Shown here piece after piece: positions 1 to 5,113 of a DNA stretch of 5,453 bases; position 1 is the stretch's first letter, and the number at the start of each line of letters is the position of its first letter. The notes beneath the pieces are model-generated. The model worked only from the letters and a program-made list of their open reading frames with translations. It made no database searches and was not told the origin of the DNA. The stretch is taken from positions 1 to 5,453 of the forward strand of contig JASHTR010000422.1 of assembly GCA_030040455.1 (NCBI GenBank), read 5' to 3'. The stretch comes from Terriglobia bacterium. GTDB taxonomy: Bacteria > Acidobacteriota > Terriglobia > UBA7540. A program made the position numbers and the translations under genes.

Positions 1-1
1 G

Positions 2-1150
2 GAGGCGATCGACTTCGCCGAATTTTACGCCCGCGAAGCCCTGCGCCTCTCGAAGCCGCACCCGCTCGTGCGCGTCCCCGGAGAAAGGAATTCACTCCGG
101 TACATTCCCCTTGGGGTAGGAGTGGTGATTCCACCGTGGAATTTCCCGCTCGCGATCACAGCAGGCATGACCCTGGCTTCTATCGTCGCCGGCAACACGG
201 TGGTGCTGAAGCCTTCAAGCGAGTCGCCGACCGTAGCCTATAAGTTCTTTGAGGTGCTTGAAGAAGCGGGAATGCCGGCCGGGGTGGTGAATTTTCTTCC
301 CGGCCCTGGCCGAACAGCAGGCGTGAACCTGGTGAGTCACCCTCGCACGCGCTTTATTGCTTTCACCGGGTCCAAGGGTGCAGGACTCCAAATCCACGAG
401 CTTGCTTCCCGGTGCGCCCCCGGGCAGGTTTGGATCAAGCGGACAGTGCTCGAGATGGGAGGCAAGGACTCCATTGTTGTGGATAGCGAGACGGACCTGG
501 ACCTGGCAGTCGAAGGAGTGGCTGTATCCGCCTTTGGATTTCAGGGTCAGAAGTGTTCGGCCTGCTCGCGTGCGATTGTTGTGGACACCGTCTATGACGC
601 TTTCCTGGTGAAGCTCAAAGAGCGGGTGGAGAAAATCCGCGTAGGGGATCCGGAAGAACCTGAGAATGACATGGGCCCGGTCATCAATGCTGCTGCCAAA
701 AATTCCATCCTGGAATATATTGAAGCGGGCAAGCGCGAGGGTCGCCTGCTGACCGGAGGAAGAGAAATTTCTGGTGCCGGGCACTTCCTCGAGCCCACGG
801 TGATCGCCGACGTTGCTCCCAAGGCGAGAATCGCGCAGGAGGAGATATTCGGCCCCGTGTTGGCCGTTATTCGGGCGCAGAATTTTGATGAAGCGCTGGA
901 GATCGCCAACAATACGGAATATGGGCTTACCGGAGGAGTCTACACCAAGAACCGCCACAAGCTGGAGCGCGCGGCGGACGTGTTTCATGTAGGAAATCTC
1001 TATTTCAACCGCAAGTGCACCGGAGCATTAGTGGGAGGACACCCGTTTGGAGGCTTCAACATGTCGGGAACGGATTCAAAGGCCGGTGGCTTCGACTATT
1101 TACTGCTTTTTACCCAGGCGAAGACGATTGCCGAGAAGCTTGTGCCTTGA
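2..1150 (+). CDS. pruA: 1-pyrroline-5-carboxylate dehydrogenase (RocA/PruA-type aldehyde dehydrogenase), 5'-truncated by window edge
   Basis: Oxidises L-glutamate gamma-semialdehyde (from 1-pyrroline-5-carboxylate) to glutamate with NAD+, the second step of proline catabolism, in the cytoplasm. The frame is open from base 2, so the gene starts left of the window. A GTG at 68 is only an internal codon, because the sequence before it (EAIDFAEFYAREALRLSKPH) is typical of this family. 382 residues are visible; family members have about 515, so roughly 130 N-terminal residues are missing. Seen: the cofactor/substrate-channel motif PPWNFPLAI, VLKPSS, FTGSKGAG, the general-base Glu in LEMGGK (codon 452-454), the nucleophilic Cys in GQKCSACSR (codon 554-556), EEIFGPVLAV, and the C-terminal block GGHPFGGFNMSGTDSKAGG. 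The QKCSACSR and GTDSKAGG blocks are characteristic of P5C dehydrogenases rather than generic aldehyde dehydrogenases. A GGDEF gene follows after 3 bases. No proline dehydrogenase is visible, but it may lie upstream. Confidence 0.95.
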   Translation, partial: EAIDFAEFYAREALRLSKPHPLVRVPGERNSLRYIPLGVGVVIPPWNFPLAITAGMTLASIVAGNTVVLKPSSESPTVAYKFFEVLEEAGMPAGVVNFLPGPGRTAGVNLVSHPRTRFIAFTGSKGAGLQIHELASRCAPGQVWIKRTVLEMGGKDSIVVDSETDLDLAVEGVAVSAFGFQGQKCSACSRAIVVDTVYDAFLVKLKERVEKIRVGDPEEPENDMGPVINAAAKNSILEYIEAGKREGRLLTGGREISGAGHFLEPTVIADVAPKARIAQEEIFGPVLAVIRAQNFDEALEIANNTEYGLTGGVYTKNRHKLERAADVFHVGNLYFNRKCTGALVGGHPFGGFNMSGTDSKAGGFDYLLLFTQAKTIAEKLVP

Positions 1151-1153
1151 CCC

Positions 1154-1960
1154 ATGGCGAAAGAGCAGAACGCAGGCATCTCGGATGAACTCGAACGCCG
1201 CATCAAATCAGAAGTGCGGCGAATCGAGTATGAAAGCCATGCGGTCCGCATTCTGCTGGTTGCAGTGGCAGCGGTTCTCTGCTTTGGCGTTATTTCGCTG
1301 TTTCTCCCCAGCACCCTCTGGCATTACAAGCCGATTGTTCTGGTGATTCCTCCTCAAGTTCTGTTTGTCACTTTGCTGGTGATCGCGGCGCTGGCAATCT
1401 ACCTGGTTCGCTATGAATCGGAAATGCGAAAGTTGCGTTTGCTGACGCTTCAACAGGCGGAAGCAGCGCAGTCGGACCATGTGGCCAGGACGTTTGACGC
1501 GCTCACCAACGTCTTCACGCGGAATCTCCTGCAAAGCCTGCTCGAAAAGGAGATCGCCCGCGCGGAGCGCAGCGGCCGGCCGCTGGCACTGATGATGTGC
1601 GACGTCAACAACTTCAAGCAGGTGAACGACCGCTACGGCCACCTGATCGGGGATAAGGTCCTGGCCCGGACTGCCGCTATCTTGAAATCCTGCCTGCGCG
1701 GCTCAGACCACGTGGTGCGCTACGGAGGCGACGAGTTTCTGCTAATTCTCCCGGAAACCGCGGAAGCCGGGGCCATCATTGTCCGGGATCGCATCCTGCA
1801 ACGGATTGCCGAGTGGGATTTTGCCGACCGCATTGGCGAAGTGCAGGTTTCATTAAGCTTGGGGCTTTATCACCACATCCCCGCGCACTCTGCGGAGCAG
1901 GATCTGGCAGAAGTGGATGCGCGCCTCTACGCCGAAAAACGCCTAAGGCCTCCGGGATGA
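1154..1960 (+). CDS. membrane-anchored GGDEF protein, probable diguanylate cyclase
   Basis: 268 residues. Family role: dimeric GGDEF domains condense two GTP into the second messenger cyclic di-GMP. A short cytoplasmic N-terminus rich in charged residues is followed by two hydrophobic segments (about 31-51 and 61-85), a short linker that may be helical (86-112), and a GGDEF domain (about 113-266). Active-site features seen: DVNNFKQVND (Asp150 metal ligand, Asn158 and Asp167 guanine contacts by alignment to PleD), the intact YGGDEF signature (residues 191-195), and an RGSD inhibitory I-site (182-185) exactly five residues before it. Catalysis and product inhibition should therefore both be possible. 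There is no extracellular sensor domain; only about 10 residues separate the membrane segments. The ATG lies 3 bases after the aldehyde dehydrogenase stop, with no clear Shine-Dalgarno, suggesting translational coupling in one operon. The stop codon falls in the left copy of a direct repeat that borders an insertion-like element. Confidence 0.93.
   Translation: MAKEQNAGISDELERRIKSEVRRIEYESHAVRILLVAVAAVLCFGVISLFLPSTLWHYKPIVLVIPPQVLFVTLLVIAALAIYLVRYESEMRKLRLLTLQQAEAAQSDHVARTFDALTNVFTRNLLQSLLEKEIARAERSGRPLALMMCDVNNFKQVNDRYGHLIGDKVLARTAAILKSCLRGSDHVVRYGGDEFLLILPETAEAGAIIVRDRILQRIAEWDFADRIGEVQVSLSLGLYHHIPAHSAEQDLAEVDARLYAEKRLRPPG
1951..1960. repeat. left copy of 10-bp direct repeat TCCGGGATGA (putative target-site duplication)
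   Basis: Identical to 2080-2089 and directly abutting the inverted-repeat end at 1961. It includes the stop codon of the GGDEF gene. The match does not extend on either side (C versus G on the left, C versus A on the right). Confidence 0.7.
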
Positions 1961-2079
1961 CAGGGTCGCGCCAAAGTCGCGTCGGGTTGGAGTGCGGGAG
2001 CAAGCTGCCGCACTCCATAGGTGCTTCGCACCAGCGGCGCTGTGCAATCTTACACTTCCGGGACTTTGACGTGACCCTG
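1961..2079. mobile_element. MITE-like non-coding element with terminal inverted repeats and a 10-bp target duplication
   Basis: A 119-bp element without coding potential. Its ends are inverted repeats: CAGGGTCGCGCCAAAGTCGC (1961-1980) matches the reverse complement of 2060-2079 at 17 of 20 positions. It is bordered by a perfect 10-bp direct repeat, TCCGGGATGA, at 1951-1960 and 2080-2089, as expected of a target-site duplication. The repeat holds the last codons and TGA of the upstream GGDEF gene, so insertion would have left that reading frame unchanged. Inside are two hairpins (1988-2017 and 2020-2032). The combination of terminal inverted repeats, target duplication and small size fits a non-autonomous element mobilised in trans by a DDE transposase. 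No transposase is in the window, so the family is unassigned. Alternative: a REP/BIME-like palindromic repeat, or a folded RNA element at the end of the operon. The outermost two bases are ambiguous because the direct repeat's GA and TC are also complementary. Confidence 0.7.
1988..2017. repeat. GC-rich palindrome inside the insertion-like element
   Basis: Arms TGGAGTGCGG (1988-1997) and CCGCACTCCA (2008-2017) are perfectly complementary over 10 bp with a 10-base loop. The loop itself contains AGC and GCT, which extend the symmetry almost to the centre with one G/G mismatch. A second short hairpin, GGTGC-TTC-GCACC, follows at 2020-2032. No T-run follows either, so a standard intrinsic terminator is not indicated. 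From memory, dispersed GC-rich palindromes of this kind are frequent between genes in Acidobacteriota, but copy number cannot be checked here. Confidence 0.75.
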
Positions 2080-2089
2080 TCCGGGATGA
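2080..2089. repeat. right copy of 10-bp direct repeat TCCGGGATGA (putative target-site duplication)
   Basis: Identical to 1951-1960 and abutting the right inverted-repeat end at 2079. Removing 1961-2089 would restore a simple pre-insertion sequence in which the GGDEF stop is followed by AATTGTGC. Confidence 0.7.
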
Positions 2090-2105
2090 AATTGTGCTTT
2101 TAATT

Positions 2106-2131
2106 GGCTGTCCTTCTAGGATAGCCTATTT
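2106..2131 (+). terminator. possible weak intrinsic terminator before the amidase gene
   Basis: GGCTGTCC (2106-2113) and GGATAGCC (2119-2126) form an 8-bp stem with one G-T pair and a 5-base loop. TATTT follows. The T-run is interrupted and short, so efficiency would be modest. It would end the aldehyde dehydrogenase/GGDEF transcript. It also overlaps the only Shine-Dalgarno-like sequence upstream of the amidase (AGGA, 2118-2121), so it might instead modulate amidase translation. Confidence 0.3.
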
Positions 2132-2139
2132 ACTTGCCC

Positions 2140-3570
2140 ATGATGGAAATTACCCAACTCGACGGCATCGACCAGGCGGATCTGGTGCGGCGAAAGGAAA
2201 TCAAGCCACTGGAGCTGGTGGAGGCAGCCATCGAGAGAATTGAACGCTTAAATCCGCTGCTCAATGCAGTGGTCACGCCGCTTTACGAGGAGGCTAGAGC
2301 GCTTGCGGCGGACGAAGGAAAGCTGCCAGCAGGACCCTTTCGGGGCGTTCCCTATCTCCTTAAGGACCTCTTTGCTGCCTGCGCGGGTGTCCCACTGACT
2401 TCCGGAAGCGCTTTTCTCTGTCATCTCGTTCCTACGTATGACAGCGAGCTTGTTTCCCGACTCAAGCGTGCGGGACTCGTGATTTTAGGCAAAACGAATA
2501 CGTGCGAGCTTGGACTTTTGGCTACCACCGAGCCCCGGCTCTTCGGCTCGTCGCGGAATCCTTGGAATACGGAGCGGACGACAGGAGGGTCGAGCGGAGG
2601 CTCTTGTGCCGCAGTGGCCTCGGCGATGGTGCCGATGGCGCACGCCAACGACGGCGCAGGGTCAATACGTATCCCCGCCTCCTGTTGCGGGATTTTCGGC
2701 CTAAAGCCCACCCGCGGGCGCATCTCGCTGGCTCCGGACGCCGGAGATATCATGGGCGGGCTGGCGGCAGAGCACGCCGTCACGCGTTCCGTGCGCGATA
2801 GCGCTGCCCTGCTGGACGCCACGCTGGGCGCGGCGCCGGGCGATCCCTATTTCGCGGCGCCGCCCGCCCGTCCTTATCTCGAGGAGGTGAAACGCGCGCC
2901 GGGCCGCCTTCGGATCGCCCTCGTCAAATCTTCTTTCGCCGGGACGCCCGTCCAGGCCGACTGCGTGCGTGCAACTGAAGATGCGGCAAAGTTATGCTCG
3001 GGCCTTGGGCATGACGTAGTTGAGGATGCTCCGAAGCTGAACGGCGAGCTCTTCGTCGAAGCCTTTATGACGGTCTGGGCAGCCGGGTGCGCCGCAACGA
3101 TGGAAGGATCAGCAAAAATCACGGGGCAACCCCTGCACGAAGACGGCTTTGAGCCTTTGACGTGGAACTTCTACCAAGTCGGCCGCGAAATTCATGCGAG
3201 CGCTTATGCACTCGCCCAGGCGCAATTGCAAAGCCTCGCGCGTGAAGTCGGGCGCTTTATGGCGCGGTACAGCGTCGTGTTGACGCCGACCCTTGGCCAC
3301 CCGCCTCCTCCGCTGGGCTGGTTTAACTCGCCCCCCTTGCCTCCACTGGAAGTCCAGCAACGCTTGACGACATTTGTCCCTTTTACTCCGCTTGCGAATG
3401 TTACGGGCCAGCCGGCAATGTCCGTGCCTTTAGGGTGGAACGAGGAAGGCCTTCCTATTGGCGTGCATTTCATGGGGCGCTACGGCGAGGAAGACACGCT
3501 CTTCCGCCTGGCTGCGCAGCTTGAAGCAGCCCAACCGTGGCGGCAGAGGCACCCGCCGGTTTCAGCGTAA
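2140..3570 (+). CDS. amidase-signature family hydrolase (6-aminohexanoate-cyclic-dimer hydrolase/NylA-like)
   Basis: 476 residues from the ATG at 2140; the family is usually 450-500. Family role: hydrolysis of a carboxamide bond by an unusual Ser-cisSer-Lys triad in a cytoplasmic enzyme. Seen: Lys75 in PYLLKDLF, the cis-Ser151 in the GGSSGGS loop, and the nucleophile Ser175 in [20 protein letters not shown]. The spacing between the two serines (24) equals that in characterised family members. The IRIPASCCG block resembles NylA-type amidases rather than GatA, and there is no gat context, so a tRNA-Gln amidotransferase role is unlikely. The natural substrate cannot be told from sequence. An in-frame TTG at 2134 and a second ATG at 2143 are alternative starts; AGGA at 2118-2121 is 12 bases from TTG and 18 from ATG, so it does not settle the choice. 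Tandem stops TAATAA close the gene, and the phosphatase gene begins 9 bases later. Confidence 0.93.
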   Translation: MMEITQLDGIDQADLVRRKEIKPLELVEAAIERIERLNPLLNAVVTPLYEEARALAADEGKLPAGPFRGVPYLLKDLFAACAGVPLTSGSAFLCHLVPTYDSELVSRLKRAGLVILGKTNTCELGLLATTEPRLFGSSRNPWNTERTTGGSSGGSCAAVASAMVPMAHANDGAGSIRIPASCCGIFGLKPTRGRISLAPDAGDIMGGLAAEHAVTRSVRDSAALLDATLGAAPGDPYFAAPPARPYLEEVKRAPGRLRIALVKSSFAGTPVQADCVRATEDAAKLCSGLGHDVVEDAPKLNGELFVEAFMTVWAAGCAATMEGSAKITGQPLHEDGFEPLTWNFYQVGREIHASAYALAQAQLQSLAREVGRFMARYSVVLTPTLGHPPPPLGWFNSPPLPPLEVQQRLTTFVPFTPLANVTGQPAMSVPLGWNEEGLPIGVHFMGRYGEEDTLFRLAAQLEAAQPWRQRHPPVSA

Positions 3571-3579
3571 TAAGGAAAG

Positions 3580-4359
3580 ATGATTGATATTCATTGCCAT
3601 CCGCTGCCCGAGACCGACGACGGTGCAAAATCGGTTGAGGTGGCGGTGGCCATGCTGCGAATGGCTGCCGAGGACGGCGTCACCCACGTGGTGGCGACAC
3701 CCCATTGTAATTTTCGGTATCATTTCGACGCCGAACGAAACAAGCAAAAAGCGTTCGAGCTTGAAACCGTCCTCGGCGGCGTCCCTGCGCTTTTGTTGGG
3801 ATGCGATTTTCATCTTTCCTATGAGAACATTCGCCGCCTTGACGGGGAGCGCGCGCTGTTCACGATCAACGGCACGCAGTATCTCCTGGTGGAATTCGAT
3901 GAACACTTCATTCCTGAACAGATGGACCACGTGTTTTATGAGATCCAGGTTGCGGGCATCACGCCGATTCTCACGCACCCCGAACGAAATACCATCTGCC
4001 GGCGGAAGATGCAGCACCTTTATAACTGGGTCACTCGCGGCTGCCTGGTGCAAATCACGGCGCAGTCCTACACGGGCGGATTTGGCTCTGAAGCGCAACG
4101 CGCCGTCGAGGAGATGCTTGACCTTAATCTGGTTCACATCGTCGCCTCGGATGCGCATGACACGTTGCACCGCCCTCCGCGCCTCTCGCGTGCCCGTGAA
4201 AAGATGGCATCAAGGCGCGGCCAGCGCCTCGCCGCCTGCCTTTTCCAAGCCAATCCGGAAGCCATTATTCAAGGAAAACCCCTTCCGCCCGGCCCGATGC
4301 CCATCTCCCCCGAAGACCGTAAGACAAAAAAGAGATGGTGGTCGTTTCTCAAACGTTGA
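3580..4359 (+). CDS. PHP-domain phosphatase of the CpsB/YwqE family (probable tyrosine-protein phosphatase)
   Basis: 259 residues, the usual length for CpsB/CapC/YwqE proteins (about 240-260). Family role: manganese-dependent dephosphorylation of the tyrosine-rich tail of bacterial tyrosine kinases that control capsule and exopolysaccharide export. Metal-ligand motifs are present in order: DIHCH (His5, His7), TPH (His42), GCDFHL (Asp76), LVEF (Glu105), ILTHPER (His133) and ASDAH (Asp191, His193). Position 76 is Asp where pneumococcal CpsB has Glu. No signal peptide or membrane span is seen. The C-terminus is strongly basic (KTKKRWWSFLKR), which could favour contact with the membrane or acidic partners (inference). 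AAGGA at 3572-3576 sits only 3 bases before the ATG. The 9-base gap suggests co-transcription with the amidase gene. No kinase, polysaccharide or glycosyltransferase gene is in the window, so the substrate is inferred only from family. Confidence 0.9.
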   Translation: MIDIHCHPLPETDDGAKSVEVAVAMLRMAAEDGVTHVVATPHCNFRYHFDAERNKQKAFELETVLGGVPALLLGCDFHLSYENIRRLDGERALFTINGTQYLLVEFDEHFIPEQMDHVFYEIQVAGITPILTHPERNTICRRKMQHLYNWVTRGCLVQITAQSYTGGFGSEAQRAVEEMLDLNLVHIVASDAHDTLHRPPRLSRAREKMASRRGQRLAACLFQANPEAIIQGKPLPPGPMPISPEDRKTKKRWWSFLKR

Positions 4360-4406
4360 GGAGCCGTTGAGGCAGTTGCGTTTTTTTGTTTGGCGGCGGA
4401 GAATCA

Positions 4407-4664
4407 ATGTTCGCCAGAAAGATCAAGATTGAAATCGTGGAGCCAGAAGGCCCCCGGCTGTGCCCGCTAGGATGGATCGATAGCTTTTGTATGCGTAGTT
4501 TCACCGGCCGCACCGCATTTGACGACACATTGCCACTCGCGGACGGCGATTTGGAAGTAGGTTTCCGGGTGGACGTGGAAGCGCTGCGGAGGGATATGGA
4601 AGACTGGATGACTCGCAAGTTCGGCCAAGGCCAACCGGTGAGACCCAGAGCGACGCCCCGATGA
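4407..4664 (+). CDS. small hypothetical protein
   Basis: 85 residues, not recognised. The ATG at 4407 has a well-placed Shine-Dalgarno, GGAG at 4398-4401, five bases upstream. An in-frame TTG at 4386 lies in a T-run without such a site and is a poorer start. The N-terminus (MFARKIKIEIVEPEGPRLC) reads like an amphipathic beta strand. It is followed by a Gly/Asp-containing middle (PLADGDLEVGFRVD), then a charged, helix-like segment (EALRRDMEDWMTRKF) and a basic Pro-rich tail. No signal peptide, transmembrane span or cysteine pair motif is evident. It starts 47 bases after the phosphatase stop, so it could be the last gene of that operon. Its stop lies within a candidate terminator hairpin. The good ribosome site and acceptable composition argue for a real gene, but homologues are needed for certainty. 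Confidence 0.55.
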   Translation: MFARKIKIEIVEPEGPRLCPLGWIDSFCMRSFTGRTAFDDTLPLADGDLEVGFRVDVEALRRDMEDWMTRKFGQGQPVRPRATPR

Positions 4665-4694
4665 GCCGCGGAGGTGTCGGGGTGGTTCATTTTT
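4654..4694 (+). terminator. candidate intrinsic terminator overlapping the end of the small gene
   Basis: CGCCCCGA (4654-4661) pairs with TCGGGGTG (4677-4684) in an 8-bp stem with one G-T pair. The 15-base loop contains the palindrome CCGCGG. A T5 run follows at 4690-4694, five bases after the stem, which is a looser arrangement than usual. It lies between the small gene and the HU promoter and would separate those units. The T-run is also the first of three phased T-tracts. Confidence 0.4.
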
Positions 4695-4714
4695 CGGGAT
4701 TTTTCAGGGGTTTT
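4689..4714. promoter_or_regulatory. phased T-tracts upstream of the HU promoter (predicted curved DNA / UP-like element)
   Basis: Runs of T occur at 4690-4694, 4700-4704 and 4711-4714, centred about 10-10.5 bp apart, in step with the helical repeat. The first two belong to a 10-bp imperfect tandem repeat, ATTTTTCGGG then ATTTTTCAGG (9 of 10 identical). Phased A/T-tracts are known to bend DNA and can raise promoter strength. These end 14 bases before the -35 box. Curvature here is inferred, not measured. Confidence 0.5.
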
Positions 4715-4728
4715 CTTGAAGAAATGGC

Positions 4729-4757
4729 TTGACACTGAGACACATATTAATTAAAGT
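4729..4757 (+). promoter_or_regulatory. sigma70-like promoter of the HU gene
   Basis: A perfect -35 hexamer, TTGACA (4729-4734), is followed after 17 bases by TAAAGT (4752-4757), a 4-of-6 match to the -10 consensus. Transcription would start near 4764, giving a leader of about 50 bases before the HU start codon. The region is locally AT-rich compared with the flanking genes. Confidence 0.65.
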
Positions 4758-4761
4758 GTCA
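4730..4761. promoter_or_regulatory. inverted repeat overlapping the -35 and -10 boxes (candidate operator)
   Basis: TGACACT (4730-4736) and AGTGTCA (4755-4761) are perfect 7-bp inverted copies separated by 18 bases. An extra GACAC occurs at 4739-4743, and the palindrome TTAATTAA lies at 4747-4754. One arm covers most of the -35 box and the other the end of the -10 box, so a bound protein would block RNA polymerase. Centre-to-centre distance is 25 bp, more than two helical turns. The regulator is unknown; part of the left arm is simply the -35 consensus, so chance is possible. Confidence 0.45.
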
Positions 4762-4813
4762 CCTAACCGTGATGTGAAGGCTCACAAATCTTAACTTCAG
4801 GAGAGGAGCATAA

Positions 4814-5113
4814 ATGGCGAAGGCGATGACGAAATCTCAAGTGGTCGGACACTTGGCGGAGAAAGCCGGCATCCACAAGAAGGCGGCAGGTGCGGTTCTG
4901 GAAGAGATAGTGAACCTCGCGACTAAGGAATGCAGAAGTGGGGGACAGTTTGTTATTCCCGGGTTAGGCAAGGCGGTGAAGGCGAACCGAAAAGCCAGAA
5001 TGGGCCGCAACCCTCAGACAGGCGAACCCATCAAAATCCCGGCGAAGACGGTGGTGAAGTTCCGCTTGGCAAAATCCTTTAAAGACGCGGTTGTTCCTCC
5101 AAAGAAAAAATAG
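4814..5113 (+). CDS. HU/IHF-family nucleoid DNA-binding protein
   Basis: 99 residues; typical HU is about 90, the extra being an N-terminal MAKAM and a lysine tail. Family role: dimeric histone-like protein that bends DNA and organises the nucleoid. Seen: N-terminal helices (TKSQVVGHLAEKAGIHKKAAGA; helix two from about 24 to 40), the turn GGQFVIPGLGKAVKANRKAR (44-62), and the DNA-gripping beta-arm GRNPQTGEPIKIPAKTVVKF (64-83). Pro67 in the RNP tip is the residue that intercalates into DNA in HU and IHF. A final helix (AKSFKDAV) is followed by the basic tail PPKKK. The start is fixed by a strong Shine-Dalgarno, GAGGAG at 4803-4808, five bases before the ATG, and by family alignment. The gene has its own promoter and no close partner downstream, so it is probably monocistronic. 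HU-alpha, HU-beta and IHF subunits cannot be told apart here. Confidence 0.94.
   Translation: MAKAMTKSQVVGHLAEKAGIHKKAAGAVLEEIVNLATKECRSGGQFVIPGLGKAVKANRKARMGRNPQTGEPIKIPAKTVVKFRLAKSFKDAVVPPKKK

Noticed and set aside
215..988. 257-residue minus-strand open frame
   Set aside because: It lies wholly antisense to the strongly conserved aldehyde dehydrogenase, and its translation has no recognisable domain; typical of GC-rich coding DNA.
1813..2103. 96-residue plus-strand frame over the GGDEF 3' end and the repeat element
   Set aside because: The translation crosses the inverted-repeat element and part of the GGDEF gene in another frame. It is explained by repeat DNA.
2092..2132. Promoter-like hexamers before the amidase (TTGTGC with TAGGAT; TTGGCT with TATTTA)
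   Set aside because: Matches are only 3-4 of 6, and spacing is poor for the first pair. The second would start the transcript almost at the start codon. Not supportable.
4346..4387. Possible terminator between the phosphatase and the small gene (bulged stem CTCAA/TTGAG, then T7 at 4381-4387)
   Set aside because: The stem is short and bulged, and the T-run starts nine bases after it; too weak to annotate. The region also holds an 8-bp direct repeat, CGTTGAGG (4354-4361 and 4365-4372), that can be chance.
3584..4432. 282-residue plus-strand frame overlapping the phosphatase in another frame
   Set aside because: Low-complexity Arg/Ser-rich translation without motifs, whereas the overlapping frame has every PHP metal ligand. 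It is an out-of-frame shadow.
4349..4735. 128-residue minus-strand frame across the small gene and its flanks
   Set aside because: Ser/Pro-rich, no domain and no clear ribosome site; it runs through a candidate terminator. The plus-strand 85-residue frame has better start signals.
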